A stretch of 64,000 nt of DNA from contig NZ_JAAKDU010000008.1 of assembly GCF_011038795.1 (NCBI RefSeq), forward strand, positions 29,723-93,722, in the 5' to 3' direction. The stretch comes from Streptococcus tangpeifui (GTDB taxonomy: Bacteria; Bacillota; Bacilli; Lactobacillales; Streptococcaceae). The notes below the pieces were generated by a model. That model was not told where the DNA came from. It saw nothing but the letters and a program-made list of their open reading frames with translations, and ran no database searches. Numbering within the stretch: position 1 is the first letter of the stretch; every line of letters begins with the position of its first letter. A program made the translations under genes and the position numbers. Shown in pieces: positions 47,949 to 58,111 of this stretch.

Positions 47949-48826
47949 CTCTTTTTATTATTGCCAATCCTAATGCTGGTCCCCACAAAGCCCATCAAGT
48001 TGTGGAAAAAATTCAAAAAGATTATCCTCAACTTGATCAGGAAATAGTTTATACGACTGGTCCGGATGATGAAAAGTATCGAGTAGACCATGTACTAAGC
48101 TCTTGGACAGATGAGGATCGTCTTCTGATTTTAGGAGGTGATGGTACTTTGTCTAAGGTGCTTTATTATTTACCAGAGGACATTCCTTTTGCTTATTACC
48201 CAGTTGGTTCAGGTAATGATTTTGCTAAAGCTTTACAACTACCAGATTTAGATGGGACTATGGCAACTCTTTTAACTGGATATACAAAAGAAATTACTAT
48301 TTTTGTAGGTCAGACAGGTGCCTTACTTAATAGTCTAGATCTCGGCTTTTCAGCTTGGGTAGTCAAACAGGCAGCTCAGTCTAAAATTAAGTTTGGGCTC
48401 AATCGGTTTCATCTAGGAAAAATGACCTATGTTTTAATAGCTATTTTATCTCTCTTTAAAAAGCCGCTGGCTAGTGTTCAGCTTAAGAAGGGGAATGGTG
48501 AGCTTTTAGAAGTTAAGGATATTTACTTTTTCTCCCTAGCTAATAATACTTATTTTGGCGGGGGCATTATGATTTGGCCTAGTGCGACGGTATTTGACTC
48601 AAATTTGCATCTCGTTTATGCTAAAGGGGAAAATTTTTGGCAGCGTTTGGTGATTTTATTGACCCTTGTCTTAAAAAAACATGAGACTTCCTCTTGCTTA
48701 AATCATGCGTTACTGGATGGTCTGACTTTGACTTTTCCAGATAAAACCTTATTGGCAGTTGATGGTGAAATTCTCCACTGTCAGCAGGTAACTCTGACAG
48801 CTCAAAAGAGAAAGATTTATTTATAG
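47945..48826 (+). CDS. Diacylglycerol/lipid kinase family protein
   Basis: A 293-residue lipid kinase of the DagK/YegS family. The nucleotide-binding loop is LLILGGDGTLSKVL (about 58-71), and the second conserved stretch is YYPVGSGNDFAKAL (about 84-97). It probably phosphorylates diacylglycerol or a related lipid at the membrane. It is translationally coupled to DUF951 by an ATGA overlap. Confidence 0.88.
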   Translation: MTLFIIANPNAGPHKAHQVVEKIQKDYPQLDQEIVYTTGPDDEKYRVDHVLSSWTDEDRLLILGGDGTLSKVLYYLPEDIPFAYYPVGSGNDFAKALQLPDLDGTMATLLTGYTKEITIFVGQTGALLNSLDLGFSAWVVKQAAQSKIKFGLNRFHLGKMTYVLIAILSLFKKPLASVQLKKGNGELLEVKDIYFFSLANNTYFGGGIMIWPSATVFDSNLHLVYAKGENFWQRLVILLTLVLKKHETSSCLNHALLDGLTLTFPDKTLLAVDGEILHCQQVTLTAQKRKIYL

Positions 48827-48841
48827 TTTGTAAGAAATTGC

Positions 48842-48910
48842 CATCAGCAACTATTACTTTCCTTTTATTTTCAGGCTTTGGACTAGTTTTGCAACCTCTA
48901 GTTGCTGGTG
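48842..48910. promoter_or_regulatory. Spaced inverted repeat upstream of the CPBP gene
   Basis: CATCAGCAACTA (48842-48853) and TAGTTGCTGGTG (48899-48910) are near-perfect inverse copies 45 nt apart in the 148-nt gap between the lipid kinase and CPBP genes. It may be an operator pair or an mRNA leader stem. Confidence 0.35.
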
Positions 48911-48974
48911 AAAGTGCTAGGAAAATAGGCTTCTCTCGTCTATACTAGGCTTAGAAAACGAAAGGAGTTTTACC

Positions 48975-49772
48975 ATGATGATGAAAGTAAAGAGAGATTC
49001 ATTTTTCTCGCCCTTAATGAAGGTTCTACTAGCAACAATTGGATTCTTGCCCTTTAACAGTCTTCTAGCTTTATTATCTAATGGATTGTATGGAAATATC
49101 TCTAGTGGTCCAATTTTTGTTCTTGGCTATTTATTTTATACCTTATTTTTTATCAAGGTATTGGATAAGCAAACTTGGAAAGTCTTGAATTTGTCCTTTA
49201 ACAAGAAGTCGGTCAAAGGATTTTTGCTTTCTTTCCTATTGACGGCTGTTTTAATTGTTCTAGGGTCGGTCATCGCTAGATTTCTTTTCCATGACAACCC
49301 ATTTCAAATTCAAAGAAAACTTAGTTTGGCTAATATATTCATTTACACTTTAACATCCTTTTCGGCTGCTTTTCTGGTTCAAGGATTTCCAGAAGAGCTA
49401 GTCTTTCGCGGCTACATGACCCAAGCTTTACGAACTAAGTATTCATCGATTGTTTCCCTTTTCATAACTAGCGGACTCTTTGCCCTAATTCATGCCTTCC
49501 ATATTTTTAGAGAGGGATTAGTATTTGGCCTCTTAACCATGTTCATTGCTTTTAGTTTTGCTTTTCTAGCTTATTTGCTGAAATTTATCTTTGAGACAAC
49601 TTGGGCAGCTGTAGCTGTTCATGGCGGGGTTCATTTTACTCGGATGATGTTGGTCTTATTGGGATTTTCAGAATCAAATACAGCTATCTTGATGCATAGC
49701 TTATTCTTATTACTAGCCGCTTTAATTATTTTTTCTAGGGTTAGAAAACATTTAACTAAAACATTGAGGTAA
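48975..49772 (+). CDS. CPBP family intramembrane metalloprotease
   Basis: A 265-residue membrane protein with about eight helices and the CPBP (Abi) motifs: PEELVFRGYM (EExxxR, about 137-146), FALIHAFHIF and a last HGGVHFTRMM. Members act as prenyl-endopeptidase-like proteases or in bacteriocin self-protection; this one's substrate is unknown. It has AAAGGAG at the right distance. It is followed after 4 nt by an XRE regulator gene, so the two form an operon. Confidence 0.85.
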   Translation: MMMKVKRDSFFSPLMKVLLATIGFLPFNSLLALLSNGLYGNISSGPIFVLGYLFYTLFFIKVLDKQTWKVLNLSFNKKSVKGFLLSFLLTAVLIVLGSVIARFLFHDNPFQIQRKLSLANIFIYTLTSFSAAFLVQGFPEELVFRGYMTQALRTKYSSIVSLFITSGLFALIHAFHIFREGLVFGLLTMFIAFSFAFLAYLLKFIFETTWAAVAVHGGVHFTRMMLVLLGFSESNTAILMHSLFLLLAALIIFSRVRKHLTKTLR

Positions 49773-49776
49773 GATT

Positions 49777-50133
49777 ATGACGACTTTTTCAGAACAACTA
49801 AAATCATTGCGCTCGACTAAAAATCTCTCTCAAGAGGTTTTGGCACAAGAATTGTTTATTTCTCGTCAGGCTATTTCCAAGTGGGAAAATGGAGAAGCTA
49901 CTCCTGATCTAGACAATTTGGTCAAGTTGGCGGAGATTTTTCAAGTAAGTTTAGACCAGCTAATATTAGGTAAGGAGCCAGAGAAAATTATTGAGCGGGT
50001 TATTGAGAAAGATGATAATCGGCCTATGAATATTTGGGAATTTTGTGATAAAAACCGAGGATTAGTTATCATCATTTGTTTCTTAATCTTTTTATCTATT
50101 GGTGCCTTAGCTGGTGCTTTAGGAGATAGATAA
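49777..50133 (+). CDS. XRE-family regulator with C-terminal helix
   Basis: A 118-residue protein. HTH (about 6-60, LAQELFISRQAISKWENGEATPDLDNLVKLAEIF) of the common Firmicutes XRE type, a charged spacer, and one transmembrane helix at the C-terminus (about 92-112). It is in an operon with the CPBP protease. It is a putative membrane-linked regulator of its own operon. The decayed RDD gene just downstream may once have been its third member. Confidence 0.85.
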   Translation: MTTFSEQLKSLRSTKNLSQEVLAQELFISRQAISKWENGEATPDLDNLVKLAEIFQVSLDQLILGKEPEKIIERVIEKDDNRPMNIWEFCDKNRGLVIIICFLIFLSIGALAGALGDR

Positions 50134-50149
50134 GTTTGTGGTGTGCAGT

Positions 50150-50275
50150 TTTTTTATTATAATAATTTCTGTTTGAAGAGCGAATGGAGTCTAAAATTCG
50201 TAGTTTCAGTAGTTGGAATTGTTGAGTTTGCCCAGTGTTGGAAAATCAATGTATTTAATGTTAAGGTGGAGCAAA
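50150..50275 (+). pseudogene. Dead copy of the ychF promoter and 5' end
   Basis: This stretch repeats 50669-50790, the start of ychF: a T-run and TATAAT region, then GGAGtCTAAAATTC before the start site, then codons matching [15 protein letters not shown]. The start codon is changed (ATG to GTA) and other changes are present (for example GGT to GAG). It is about 75-80% identical by eye. It is a partial direct duplication that carries no function of its own. Confidence 0.75.
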
Positions 50276-50345
50276 AAATGCTAACGATCTTTTTTGAGAT
50301 TTAATTTATAGTATTGTCAATTATTTGCATAATGGAGAAGTAATA

Positions 50346-50640
50346 ATGGCAAATAATCCAATTCTTGTCCGTATTGAATAAAGAAACTGTTTTTAGATTA
50401 TCTATTGCTGCCTACCTTCTATGTTTAATGGTTCTTGGCTTATGTTTTTACTTTTAGAAAAAATTCCAGAATGTAGCATGTTCCCACAATCGATTGCTAG
50501 CGTGATCTCTGTTTTGCTTGTTATTTATGATTATATGGATTTTTATGGAGGAATCTTTAAAAAAGGATAAGCGTCATTTAGGAGATCTATTTGTCAAAAC
50601 ACAGATTGTTGTGAAAATTGAGAAAAGAAGCAAAGAGTAA
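50346..50640 (+). pseudogene. Decayed RDD-family membrane protein gene
   Basis: An ATG at 50346 behind GGAGAAG opens MANNPILVRI. Across frameshifts it continues LNKETVFRLSIAAYLLCLM, VLGLCFYF, then QSIASVISVLLVIYDYMDFYGGIF, then KDKRHLGDLFVKTQIVVKIE and a stop at 50640. Two hydrophobic segments and the closing KRHLGDLFVKTQIV fit the RDD family of small membrane proteins. At least two shifts and a stop disrupt it. It lies between the dead ychF copy and ychF. Confidence 0.6.
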
Positions 50641-50717
50641 AAATAAAAGTCTGTTGAATAGCGGACTTTTTTGCTATAATAACCATGATTGAAAAATTTG
50701 AACGGAGACTAAAATTC

Positions 50718-51833
50718 ATGGCTTTAACAGCTGGTATTGTTGGTTTGCCCAACGTTGGAAAATCAACGCTTTTTAATGCAATCACCAAGGCGGGGGCAGA
50801 GGCTGCCAACTATCCTTTTGCCACTATTGATCCCAATGTCGGAATGGTTGAGGTGCCAGATAGCCGTCTGCAAAAATTAACGGAGTTGATTAAACCTAAA
50901 AAAACAGTACCAACGACTTTTGAATTTACCGATATTGCTGGTATTGTTAAAGGTGCTTCAAAAGGCGAGGGTCTTGGAAATAAATTTTTGGCCAATATCC
51001 GCGAAGTAGATGCTATTGTTCATGTAGTGCGAGCTTTTGATGATGAAAATGTCATGCGGGAGCAGGGACGTGAAGGTGCTTTTGTCGATCCTCTGGCGGA
51101 TATTGATACGATTAATTTGGAATTGATCTTGGCTGATCTAGAATCTATCAATAAACGCTATGCGCGTGTTGAAAAAGTTGCACGCACTCAAAAGGACAAA
51201 GACTCTGTTGCTGAATTTGCTGTTCTTGAAAAAATCAAGCCCGTTCTTGAGGATGGTAAGTCTGCACGTACCATTGAGTTTACCGAGGATGAGCAAAAGA
51301 TTGTCAAAGGACTCTTTCTTCTGACAGCTAAGCCCGTTCTCTATGTGGCTAATGTCAATGAAGATCAGGTTTCTGATCCAGATAGTATTGACTATGTTAA
51401 GCAAATTCGTGATTTTGCAGCGACAGAAAATGCCGAAGTGGTCGTCATTTCAGCGCGTGCTGAGGAAGAGATTTCTGAGTTAGATGATGATGACAAGGAG
51501 CTTTTTCTAGAAGATCTTGGTTTGACAGAATCAGGTGTGGATAAATTGACACGCGCAGCCTATCATCTACTTGGTCTTGGCACCTACTTTACTGCTGGGG
51601 AAAAAGAAGTGCGGGCTTGGACTTTTAAGCGAGGTATTAAGGCTCCGCAAGCTGCTGGTATCATTCACTCAGATTTTGAACGGGGCTTCATCCGCGCTGT
51701 TACTATGTCGTATGATGATCTGATTAAGTACGGCTCAGAAAAAGCGGTTAAGGAAGCTGGTCGTTTGCGTGAAGAAGGTAAAGATTACGTGGTTCAAGAT
51801 GGCGACATCATGGAATTTCGTTTCAATGTTTAA
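50718..51833 (+). CDS. ychF: Redox-regulated ribosome-binding GTPase/ATPase YchF
   Basis: A 371-residue Obg-family P-loop protein (OLA1 type) that prefers ATP. The ATG at 50718 is chosen ([17 protein letters not shown]), with GGAG upstream; the in-frame ATG 11 codons earlier sits too close to the promoter. G1 is GLPNVGKS (8-15), G3 is DIAGI, and the C-terminal TGS domain carries [13 protein letters not shown]. Its promoter and first codons are duplicated as a dead copy 500 nt upstream. Confidence 0.96.
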   Translation: MALTAGIVGLPNVGKSTLFNAITKAGAEAANYPFATIDPNVGMVEVPDSRLQKLTELIKPKKTVPTTFEFTDIAGIVKGASKGEGLGNKFLANIREVDAIVHVVRAFDDENVMREQGREGAFVDPLADIDTINLELILADLESINKRYARVEKVARTQKDKDSVAEFAVLEKIKPVLEDGKSARTIEFTEDEQKIVKGLFLLTAKPVLYVANVNEDQVSDPDSIDYVKQIRDFAATENAEVVVISARAEEEISELDDDDKELFLEDLGLTESGVDKLTRAAYHLLGLGTYFTAGEKEVRAWTFKRGIKAPQAAGIIHSDFERGFIRAVTMSYDDLIKYGSEKAVKEAGRLREEGKDYVVQDGDIMEFRFNV

Positions 51834-51908
51834 GTAAAAAAGTAATAGCAACCAAAGGCTGGAACCGTCTTCCAGTCCTTTTGGTCTTTCTGGAATAGGA
51901 AAAGTAAA

Positions 51909-52478
51909 ATGACAAAATTGATTGTTGGTCTGGGAAATCCAGGTTCAAAATACGATAAAACCAAGCACAATATTGGCTTTATGGCCATTGATGAGATTGT
52001 GAAGCATCTAGATGTGACTTTCACAGAGGATAAAAATTTTAAGGCCTTGGTTGGTTCAACCTTTCTTAACGGTGAGAAGGTTTATTTTGTTAAGCCTCTG
52101 ACCTTTATGAACGAAAGCGGTCAGGCTGTTCAGGCTCTGTTGACCTACTTTAATATCGCTATTGAGGATCTACTGGTTATCTATGATGATTTAGATATGG
52201 CTGTTGGGAAGATTCGCTTCCGACAAAAAGGATCTGCCGGCGGTCATAATGGTATTAAATCGATCATCAAGCATATCGGTAGACAGGAATTTGACCGAAT
52301 TAAGGTTGGTATTGGCCGGCCAAATCATGGGACAAAGGTGGTCCACTATGTCCTGTCTACATTTTGTCAGGATGATTATGCAACAATTTTAGCTTCTCTA
52401 GAACGAGTAGCTACTGCGGTTAACTTTTATTTGGAGTCTGGTGATTTTGAACAGACTATGCAAAAATACAATGGATAA
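51909..52478 (+). CDS. pth: Peptidyl-tRNA hydrolase
   Basis: A 189-residue hydrolase that recycles peptidyl-tRNA. Conserved stretches: [17 protein letters not shown] with the catalytic His (20), [13 protein letters not shown], and GGHNGIKSI. The stop overlaps the mfd start by 8 nt (ATGGATAA), the same kind of overlap seen between ecfA2 and ecfT. Confidence 0.97.
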   Translation: MTKLIVGLGNPGSKYDKTKHNIGFMAIDEIVKHLDVTFTEDKNFKALVGSTFLNGEKVYFVKPLTFMNESGQAVQALLTYFNIAIEDLLVIYDDLDMAVGKIRFRQKGSAGGHNGIKSIIKHIGRQEFDRIKVGIGRPNHGTKVVHYVLSTFCQDDYATILASLERVATAVNFYLESGDFEQTMQKYNG

Positions 52479-55400
52479 GACACTTTTACATCTTTTTAAT
52501 CAAAATAAGCACCTGCAGGAATGGCAGGATAAGACAGCTCTGCTGGGACGACAGTTAATTATGGGCTTGAGTGGGGCTAGTAAGAGTCTGGCTATTGCTG
52601 GAAATTTTTTGGCTAATCGAGGTAAGTTAGTCATATTGACGGCTAGTCAGAATGAGGCTGAAAATCTAGCCAGTGACCTAATTGGTCTCATCGGTGATGA
52701 TTCGGTCTATCAATTCTTTGCGGATGATATTGTTGGGGCAGAGTTTGTTGTTGCTTCACAAGAAAAATCTCTTTCTCGAGTGGAGAGCCTCAATTTTCTG
52801 CTGGATGAAACCAAATCTGGGATTTTGGTGACTAGTCTTTTGGGAGCTAGGGTCCTGTTGCCTAAACCTGAGGACTATGCCCGTTTTGTTTTGACTTTCA
52901 CAGTTGGTCAAGACTATGATTTGGCCAGTCTAATCAAGACTTTGACCAGTCTTGGTTATAATAAGGTTTCTCAGGTATTCTCGCCGGGTGAATTTAGCCA
53001 GCGGGGGGATATTTTAGATATCTATGATGGTCAGACAGATCAGGCTTACCGTTTGGAATTTTTTGGAGATGAACTAGATGGTTTGCGAATTTTTGATCCT
53101 GAGAGTCAAAAATCGCTAGAAAATCTAGAAGGTTTTACTTTGAGTCCTGTTGATGAGGCAATACTGACTGAAGAGAATCGGCGTAAGGGTCTAGCTAAGT
53201 TAGAGTTGGAACTAGGGCGAGTTCAAAATGACCAACTTAAGGACTATTTGGATGGTCTTTATACTACGCTGGCTGATGGCTATCGGCATCAGGATTTTAA
53301 AAAGTTTCTGGCTTATTTTTACGATAAGACCTATAGCCTTTTAGATTATCTACCTCAGGGAACACCAATTTTCTTTGATGATTTTCAAAAATTAACTGAG
53401 CGCAATGCTACATTAAATCTAGAAATTGCTAATTATCTGACCGAAAATTTACAACAACATAAGGCTCTTTCAAGTCAGGTCTACTTTGCGGATGTCTTTC
53501 AGAACCTGAGAAGTTATCAACCTGCTAGCTTCTTTTCAAATTTTCACAAAGGACTGGGCAATATTCGCTTCCAGAAAATCTATAATTTCACCCAGTATGC
53601 TATGCAGGAATTTTTCAATCAAATTCCTCTTTTGGTGGATGAAGTCAATCGTTATCTCAAGACTAGGGCAACAGTTGTTCTCCAATCTGATTCGCAAGTC
53701 AAGCTGGAAAAGTTGCAAGAAAGTCTTCAGGAGTACGGTTGTGACTTGCCAATAGTAGCAGCTGATGATTTGCGTGAAGGGAAGGCTCAGCTGACTCAGG
53801 GATCTCTGACCAATGGTTTTTACTTTGCGGATCAAAAACTGGTTCTGATTACAGAAAAAGAAATTTTCCATAAGACTCCAAAACGGCGGATTCGCAGGCA
53901 GAACGTCAGCAATGCTGAGCGACTTAAGGATTATAATGAGCTGCAAAAAGGCGACTATGTTGTTCACAATGTCCATGGCATCGGGCGTTTTCTTGGTATT
54001 GAAACTATTGAAATTCAGGGTGTGCACCGAGACTACCTGACGGTCCAATACCAGAATGCTGATACGATTTCTATTCCAGTTGAACAAATTGAGTTGCTCT
54101 CCAAATATATGGCCAGCGATGGCAAAGAGCCAAAAATCAATAAGCTTAATGATGGCCGTTTCCAAAAGACTAAGCAAAGAGTTTCCAAGCAGGTTGAAGA
54201 TATCGCTGACGATCTTTTGAAGCTTTACGCTGAACGCAGTCAACTCAAAGGTTTTGCCTTTTCAGCTGATGATGACAATCAAAGGGAGTTTGAAGACGAT
54301 TTTGCCTATGTTGAAACAGATGACCAATTGAGATCCATCAAAGAAGTCAAGCAGGATATGGAATCCGACAAACCTATGGATCGGCTTTTAGTCGGCGATG
54401 TTGGTTTTGGCAAGACTGAAGTAGCTATGCGGGCAGCTTTCAAGGCAGTCAATGATGGTAAGCAAGTTGCCGTTTTAGTGCCAACAACCGTTTTAGCCCA
54501 GCAGCACTATAATAATTTTAAGGAACGCTTTGAAAATTATGCTGTCCAAGTTGGTGTCCTCAGCCGCTTTCAAACTAAAAAAGAACAGAGCCAGACCTTG
54601 TCTGCTCTGGCTAAGGGGCAAATTGATATTATTATCGGAACTCACCGCCTGCTCTCTAAGGACTTGAAATTTATGGACTTGGGCCTAATTGTTATTGATG
54701 AGGAGCAGCGTTTTGGTGTTAAGCACAAGGAGAAACTCAAGGAACTTAAGAAAAAGTCTGATGTTTTAACTTTGACTGCTACCCCTATTCCTAGGACCTT
54801 ACACATGTCCATGTTGGGTATTCGGGATTTATCGGTCATTGAAACGCCACCGACTAATCGTTATCCAGTTCAGACCTATGTTTTAGAAACCAATCCTGGT
54901 ATGATTCGCGAAGCTATCATGCGGGAAATTAGCCGAGGCGGTCAAGCTTTCTACGTTTATAATCGTGTTGAAACTATCGATCGCAAGGCTATGGAACTGC
55001 AGGAGCTGGTTCCTGAAGCTAATATTGGTGTGGTTCACGGTCAGATGAGTGAAATTCAGTTGGAAAATACTCTTTTTGATTTTTTAGATGGTGTTCATGA
55101 TGTCTTGGTAGCTACAACTATTATTGAAACAGGCATTGATATGCCTAATGTCAATACCCTTTTTGTTGAAAATGCTGATCGAATGGGACTGTCTACCCTC
55201 TACCAATTACGGGGACGGGTTGGCCGTAGCAATCGAATTGCCTATGCTTACCTCATGTATCAGCCTGACAAGGTTTTGACAGAAGCTTCTGAAAAGCGGT
55301 TAGATGCCATCAAAGGTTTTACCGAACTAGGTTCAGGCTTTAAAATTGCTATGCGGGATCTCTCTATTCGCGGAGCGGGTAATATTCTGGGAGCTTCACA

Positions 55401-55980
55401 GAGTGGCTTTATTGATTCGGTTGGTTTTGAACTTTATTCACAGATGCTGGAGGAAGCTATTCAGCATAAGCAAGGAAAAAGTCAGACTCGTCAGAAGGGC
55501 AATGCTGAAATCAATCTGGGCATTGATGCCTATCTTCCTGCTGATTACATTAGTGATGAGCGGCAAAAAATTGAAATTTACAAGCGAATTCGAGAAATTT
55601 CTTTGCCGGAGGATTATGAAAATCTTCAGTCTGAATTGATTGATCGCTTTGGCGATTACCCTGATCAGGTAGCTTATTTGTTAGAAATTGGGCTGGTTAA
55701 GTCATATCTGGACAGTGTTTTCGTTCAATTCCTTGAAAAGAAAAATGCGGAAGTGATTGTCCGTTTTGAAAAAGCCAGTCAGGCTCTCTTTTTAACCCAA
55801 GATTATTTTGAAGCTTTATCAGTAACTAATCTAAAGGCTAGGATCAGTGAACACCAAGGTAAAATCGAAGTTATTTTTGATGTTCGTCAGAAAAAAGATT
55901 ATGAAATTTTAGAGGAATTGAAAAAATTCGGCCAAAAATTTTTAGAAATCAAAAATCGAAAAACTGCTGAAAGGGTGTAA
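52471..55980 (+). CDS. mfd: Transcription-repair coupling factor Mfd
   Basis: A 1169-residue ATPase that removes stalled RNA polymerase and recruits UvrA. I use the ATG at 52471 inside the end of pth. N-terminal UvrB-like part (about 30-350), RNA polymerase interaction domain (about 480-545, ending QIELLSKYM), then the RecG-like motor with Walker [19 protein letters not shown], and [12 protein letters not shown], and the C-terminal TRCF domain. It is co-translated with pth, the standard order. Confidence 0.96.
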   Translation: MDKTLLHLFNQNKHLQEWQDKTALLGRQLIMGLSGASKSLAIAGNFLANRGKLVILTASQNEAENLASDLIGLIGDDSVYQFFADDIVGAEFVVASQEKSLSRVESLNFLLDETKSGILVTSLLGARVLLPKPEDYARFVLTFTVGQDYDLASLIKTLTSLGYNKVSQVFSPGEFSQRGDILDIYDGQTDQAYRLEFFGDELDGLRIFDPESQKSLENLEGFTLSPVDEAILTEENRRKGLAKLELELGRVQNDQLKDYLDGLYTTLADGYRHQDFKKFLAYFYDKTYSLLDYLPQGTPIFFDDFQKLTERNATLNLEIANYLTENLQQHKALSSQVYFADVFQNLRSYQPASFFSNFHKGLGNIRFQKIYNFTQYAMQEFFNQIPLLVDEVNRYLKTRATVVLQSDSQVKLEKLQESLQEYGCDLPIVAADDLREGKAQLTQGSLTNGFYFADQKLVLITEKEIFHKTPKRRIRRQNVSNAERLKDYNELQKGDYVVHNVHGIGRFLGIETIEIQGVHRDYLTVQYQNADTISIPVEQIELLSKYMASDGKEPKINKLNDGRFQKTKQRVSKQVEDIADDLLKLYAERSQLKGFAFSADDDNQREFEDDFAYVETDDQLRSIKEVKQDMESDKPMDRLLVGDVGFGKTEVAMRAAFKAVNDGKQVAVLVPTTVLAQQHYNNFKERFENYAVQVGVLSRFQTKKEQSQTLSALAKGQIDIIIGTHRLLSKDLKFMDLGLIVIDEEQRFGVKHKEKLKELKKKSDVLTLTATPIPRTLHMSMLGIRDLSVIETPPTNRYPVQTYVLETNPGMIREAIMREISRGGQAFYVYNRVETIDRKAMELQELVPEANIGVVHGQMSEIQLENTLFDFLDGVHDVLVATTIIETGIDMPNVNTLFVENADRMGLSTLYQLRGRVGRSNRIAYAYLMYQPDKVLTEASEKRLDAIKGFTELGSGFKIAMRDLSIRGAGNILGASQSGFIDSVGFELYSQMLEEAIQHKQGKSQTRQKGNAEINLGIDAYLPADYISDERQKIEIYKRIREISLPEDYENLQSELIDRFGDYPDQVAYLLEIGLVKSYLDSVFVQFLEKKNAEVIVRFEKASQALFLTQDYFEALSVTNLKARISEHQGKIEVIFDVRQKKDYEILEELKKFGQKFLEIKNRKTAERV

Positions 55981-56067
55981 AGTCCTGCGTTTTTTAGAAA
56001 TTCATGATAAAATAGGGAAAGTTACAGGTATGAGAGAGAACTTTTCTCTCGAGTTCTGGAGGAAAAA

Positions 56068-56334
56068 ATGAGATTAGATAAATATTTAAAGGTCTCTCGT
56101 ATCATTAAGCGCCGGCCTGTTGCCAAGGAAGTAGCCGATAAAGGCCGTATCAAGGTCAATGGAATTTTGGCCAAATCATCAACTGACCTCAAGTTGAATG
56201 ATGAAATCGAAATTCGCTTTGGTAATAAGCTATTGACAGTGCGCGTGTTAGAAATGAAAGACAGTACTAAAAGAGACGATGCCCAAAAAATGTATGAGAT
56301 TTTGAGTGAAAAAAGGGTAGCAGTGGATGAGTAA
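56068..56334 (+). CDS. rqcP: S4-domain protein RqcP (YabO)
   Basis: An 88-residue protein that is almost all S4 domain ([16 protein letters not shown], then DKGRIKVNG). The family, YabO/RqcP (Hsp15-like), stabilises peptidyl-tRNA on stalled 50S subunits during RqcH-driven alanine tailing. The start has GGAGG 6 nt upstream. It overlaps divIC by 8 nt. It fits with pth nearby in ribosome rescue. Confidence 0.93.
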   Translation: MRLDKYLKVSRIIKRRPVAKEVADKGRIKVNGILAKSSTDLKLNDEIEIRFGNKLLTVRVLEMKDSTKRDDAQKMYEILSEKRVAVDE

Positions 56335-56701
56335 GACTGATAAGGTTGTTCAGCTGAACAATGATTATATTAAAGAGAATAACCTGACCAAGCGCTATGA
56401 GGAAGAAGAAGCCCGCAAACGTCATCGTTTTATGGGCTGGACTTTAATTTTTGTCATTTTGCTTTTTATTCTACCAACCTATAACCTGGTTTCTAGTTAC
56501 CGTGATTTGCAAAATAAAAAAGCAGAAATTGTTAAACTAAAGGCAAATTATAAGAAAACCAAGGCTCAAACAAGTAAGGAAGAGCAACTTGCTGAGCAGC
56601 TTAAGGATGATGAATTTGTTGAAAAATACGCTCGTGCCAAGTATCATTATTCTGATTCTGGTGAGGTTACATTCATCGTTCCGGAATTGGTTCCTCAATA
56701 A
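56327..56701 (+). CDS. divIC: Septum formation protein DivIC (FtsB-like)
   Basis: A 124-residue bitopic protein: a cytoplasmic N-terminus of about 35 residues, one transmembrane helix (about 38-57), then an extracellular coiled coil ([21 protein letters not shown]) and a short C-terminus with [19 protein letters not shown], typical of DivIC/FtsB. It works with FtsL and DivIB at the division septum. It lies between rqcP and a small coupled gene. Confidence 0.93.
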   Translation: MSKTDKVVQLNNDYIKENNLTKRYEEEEARKRHRFMGWTLIFVILLFILPTYNLVSSYRDLQNKKAEIVKLKANYKKTKAQTSKEEQLAEQLKDDEFVEKYARAKYHYSDSGEVTFIVPELVPQ

Positions 56702-56703
56702 TT

Positions 56704-56817
56704 ATGGAAAATTTGATTGAAACAATTGAGAAGTTTTTGGCTTACTCTGATGAAAAATTAGAGGAGCTCCATCAAAAAAATCAATCCTTAAAAGCGGAGG
56801 ACTCTCATGAGGATTAA
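56704..56817 (+). CDS. Small conserved protein (37 aa, SP_0009-like)
   Basis: A 37-residue ORF, MENLIETIEKFLAYSDEKLE to a DED end, starting 3 nt after the divIC stop and ending 11 nt inside the next gene. It is amphipathic, acidic and without a membrane segment. A protein of this size and place occurs between divIC and the class A-like hydrolase gene in pneumococcus. The function is unknown. Tight packing and in-frame overlap support it as real. Confidence 0.75.
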   Translation: MENLIETIEKFLAYSDEKLEELHQKNQSLKAEDSHED

Positions 56818-58111
56818 AACAGGCAACGGGACAGTAAAACTCTTTGCCTTTTTGGTTTTACTGCAAGTTTTCCTTGTTTCATTTTCGATAGCAAGAGGTG
56901 ATCGTAATACCAAGGACGAGGAAGGACCAACAAGAAATTTTTCCTATGTCTATTTTGCTAAAACTCCTGCTAATCCTAATGTTTACACCAAGGTAAAAAC
57001 TTATTTAGATTCTAGCTTAACTAAACAAGCTGGTCAGCTTCAGCCAGATTCAAAAATTATTATTAAGAGACTGCTTGAAAATAAAAATGGAATGCCAATT
57101 TTCCAATTAGCTAACGGTAACTATGTCAAGGCTAGCTATCGAGACTTTTATGATGACCAGATAAAAAAGCAAGAAGTTTTTAAAAAGTCAAAAAGTTATT
57201 GGACTCATGACAAGGTAACTCTTTACGACAAACCTTACGTTGCAGGACAAGTTCCTAAAAAAACAAATCTGCCAACCTATAGTAAAATTCAGGTAACTCA
57301 AAGGGCTAAAACTCAGCATGGCAGCTACCTCTATGTGCAGGGGCAGGGTTGGATTGATGCTAAGGCAGTTTCTAAGCATGATGATAGAATTAGGTTGATA
57401 CAAGACCTGCTGCAGGCTAAGTACAATAAGGCAGATAAGTACAGTATCTACGTGAAGCAGCTTAATACTGGCAAGACTGCTCAAATCAATGCCGATAAGA
57501 TGATCTATTCTGCCAGTGTCAGCAAGCTTCCTTTGCTTTACTATGTGCAGGAACAAATTAATAAAGGGAAAATTAAAAGTTCTCAGAATTTCACTTACAC
57601 GCCAGCAGTTAATGATTTTAAGGATGCTTATAAGCCAGAAGGCAGCGGAAATCTTAGTAAAACGGCTGATAATAAGCCATACAGTGTCGGAGACTTAGAA
57701 AAACGAATTACTCGGTCTTCTGATAATGTTGCGACCAATATTTTAGGTTATTATGTAGCTCATCAATATGACAAGGATTTCCATAAAACCATCAAGTCAG
57801 CTATTGGTCAAGATTGGGACATGAAGAGCCGTAAGGTTTCTGCTAAGACAGCCGGTCTGATGATGGAGGCTATCTATAAGCAAAATGGTGATATTACTGA
57901 CTATCTCTCTTCAACTGATTATGATGACCAGAGAATCTCTAAGGATATCTCTGTCAAGGTAGCTCATAAGATTGGAGATGCTTACGATTATCGCCACGAT
58001 GTGGCTATTGTCTATGGTGAAACTCCCTTTGTTCTATCTATCTTTACAGAAAATGCTAGCTATGACGATATTACAGCCATTGCTGATGATATCTACAGAA
58101 TGTTAAAATGA
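56807..58111 (+). CDS. Exported class A beta-lactamase-like serine hydrolase
   Basis: A 434-residue membrane-anchored protein: one helix (about 10-28), two SH3-like/GW-type modules (about 45-120 and 125-200), and a C-terminal serine hydrolase of the class A beta-lactamase fold. Active-site motifs are SVSK (SxxK), SDN and KIG in place of KTG. It is likely a cell-wall-bound hydrolase or carboxypeptidase-type enzyme, not an antibiotic-degrading lactamase. It starts inside the small upstream gene and ends overlapping tilS (ATGA). Confidence 0.82.
   Translation: MRIKTGNGTVKLFAFLVLLQVFLVSFSIARGDRNTKDEEGPTRNFSYVYFAKTPANPNVYTKVKTYLDSSLTKQAGQLQPDSKIIIKRLLENKNGMPIFQLANGNYVKASYRDFYDDQIKKQEVFKKSKSYWTHDKVTLYDKPYVAGQVPKKTNLPTYSKIQVTQRAKTQHGSYLYVQGQGWIDAKAVSKHDDRIRLIQDLLQAKYNKADKYSIYVKQLNTGKTAQINADKMIYSASVSKLPLLYYVQEQINKGKIKSSQNFTYTPAVNDFKDAYKPEGSGNLSKTADNKPYSVGDLEKRITRSSDNVATNILGYYVAHQYDKDFHKTIKSAIGQDWDMKSRKVSAKTAGLMMEAIYKQNGDITDYLSSTDYDDQRISKDISVKVAHKIGDAYDYRHDVAIVYGETPFVLSIFTENASYDDITAIADDIYRMLK

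Noticed and set aside
56807..58111. True antibiotic-degrading beta-lactamase
   Set aside because: The KTG motif is altered, wall-binding modules are fused at the N-terminus, and the gene is in a core division/translation operon.
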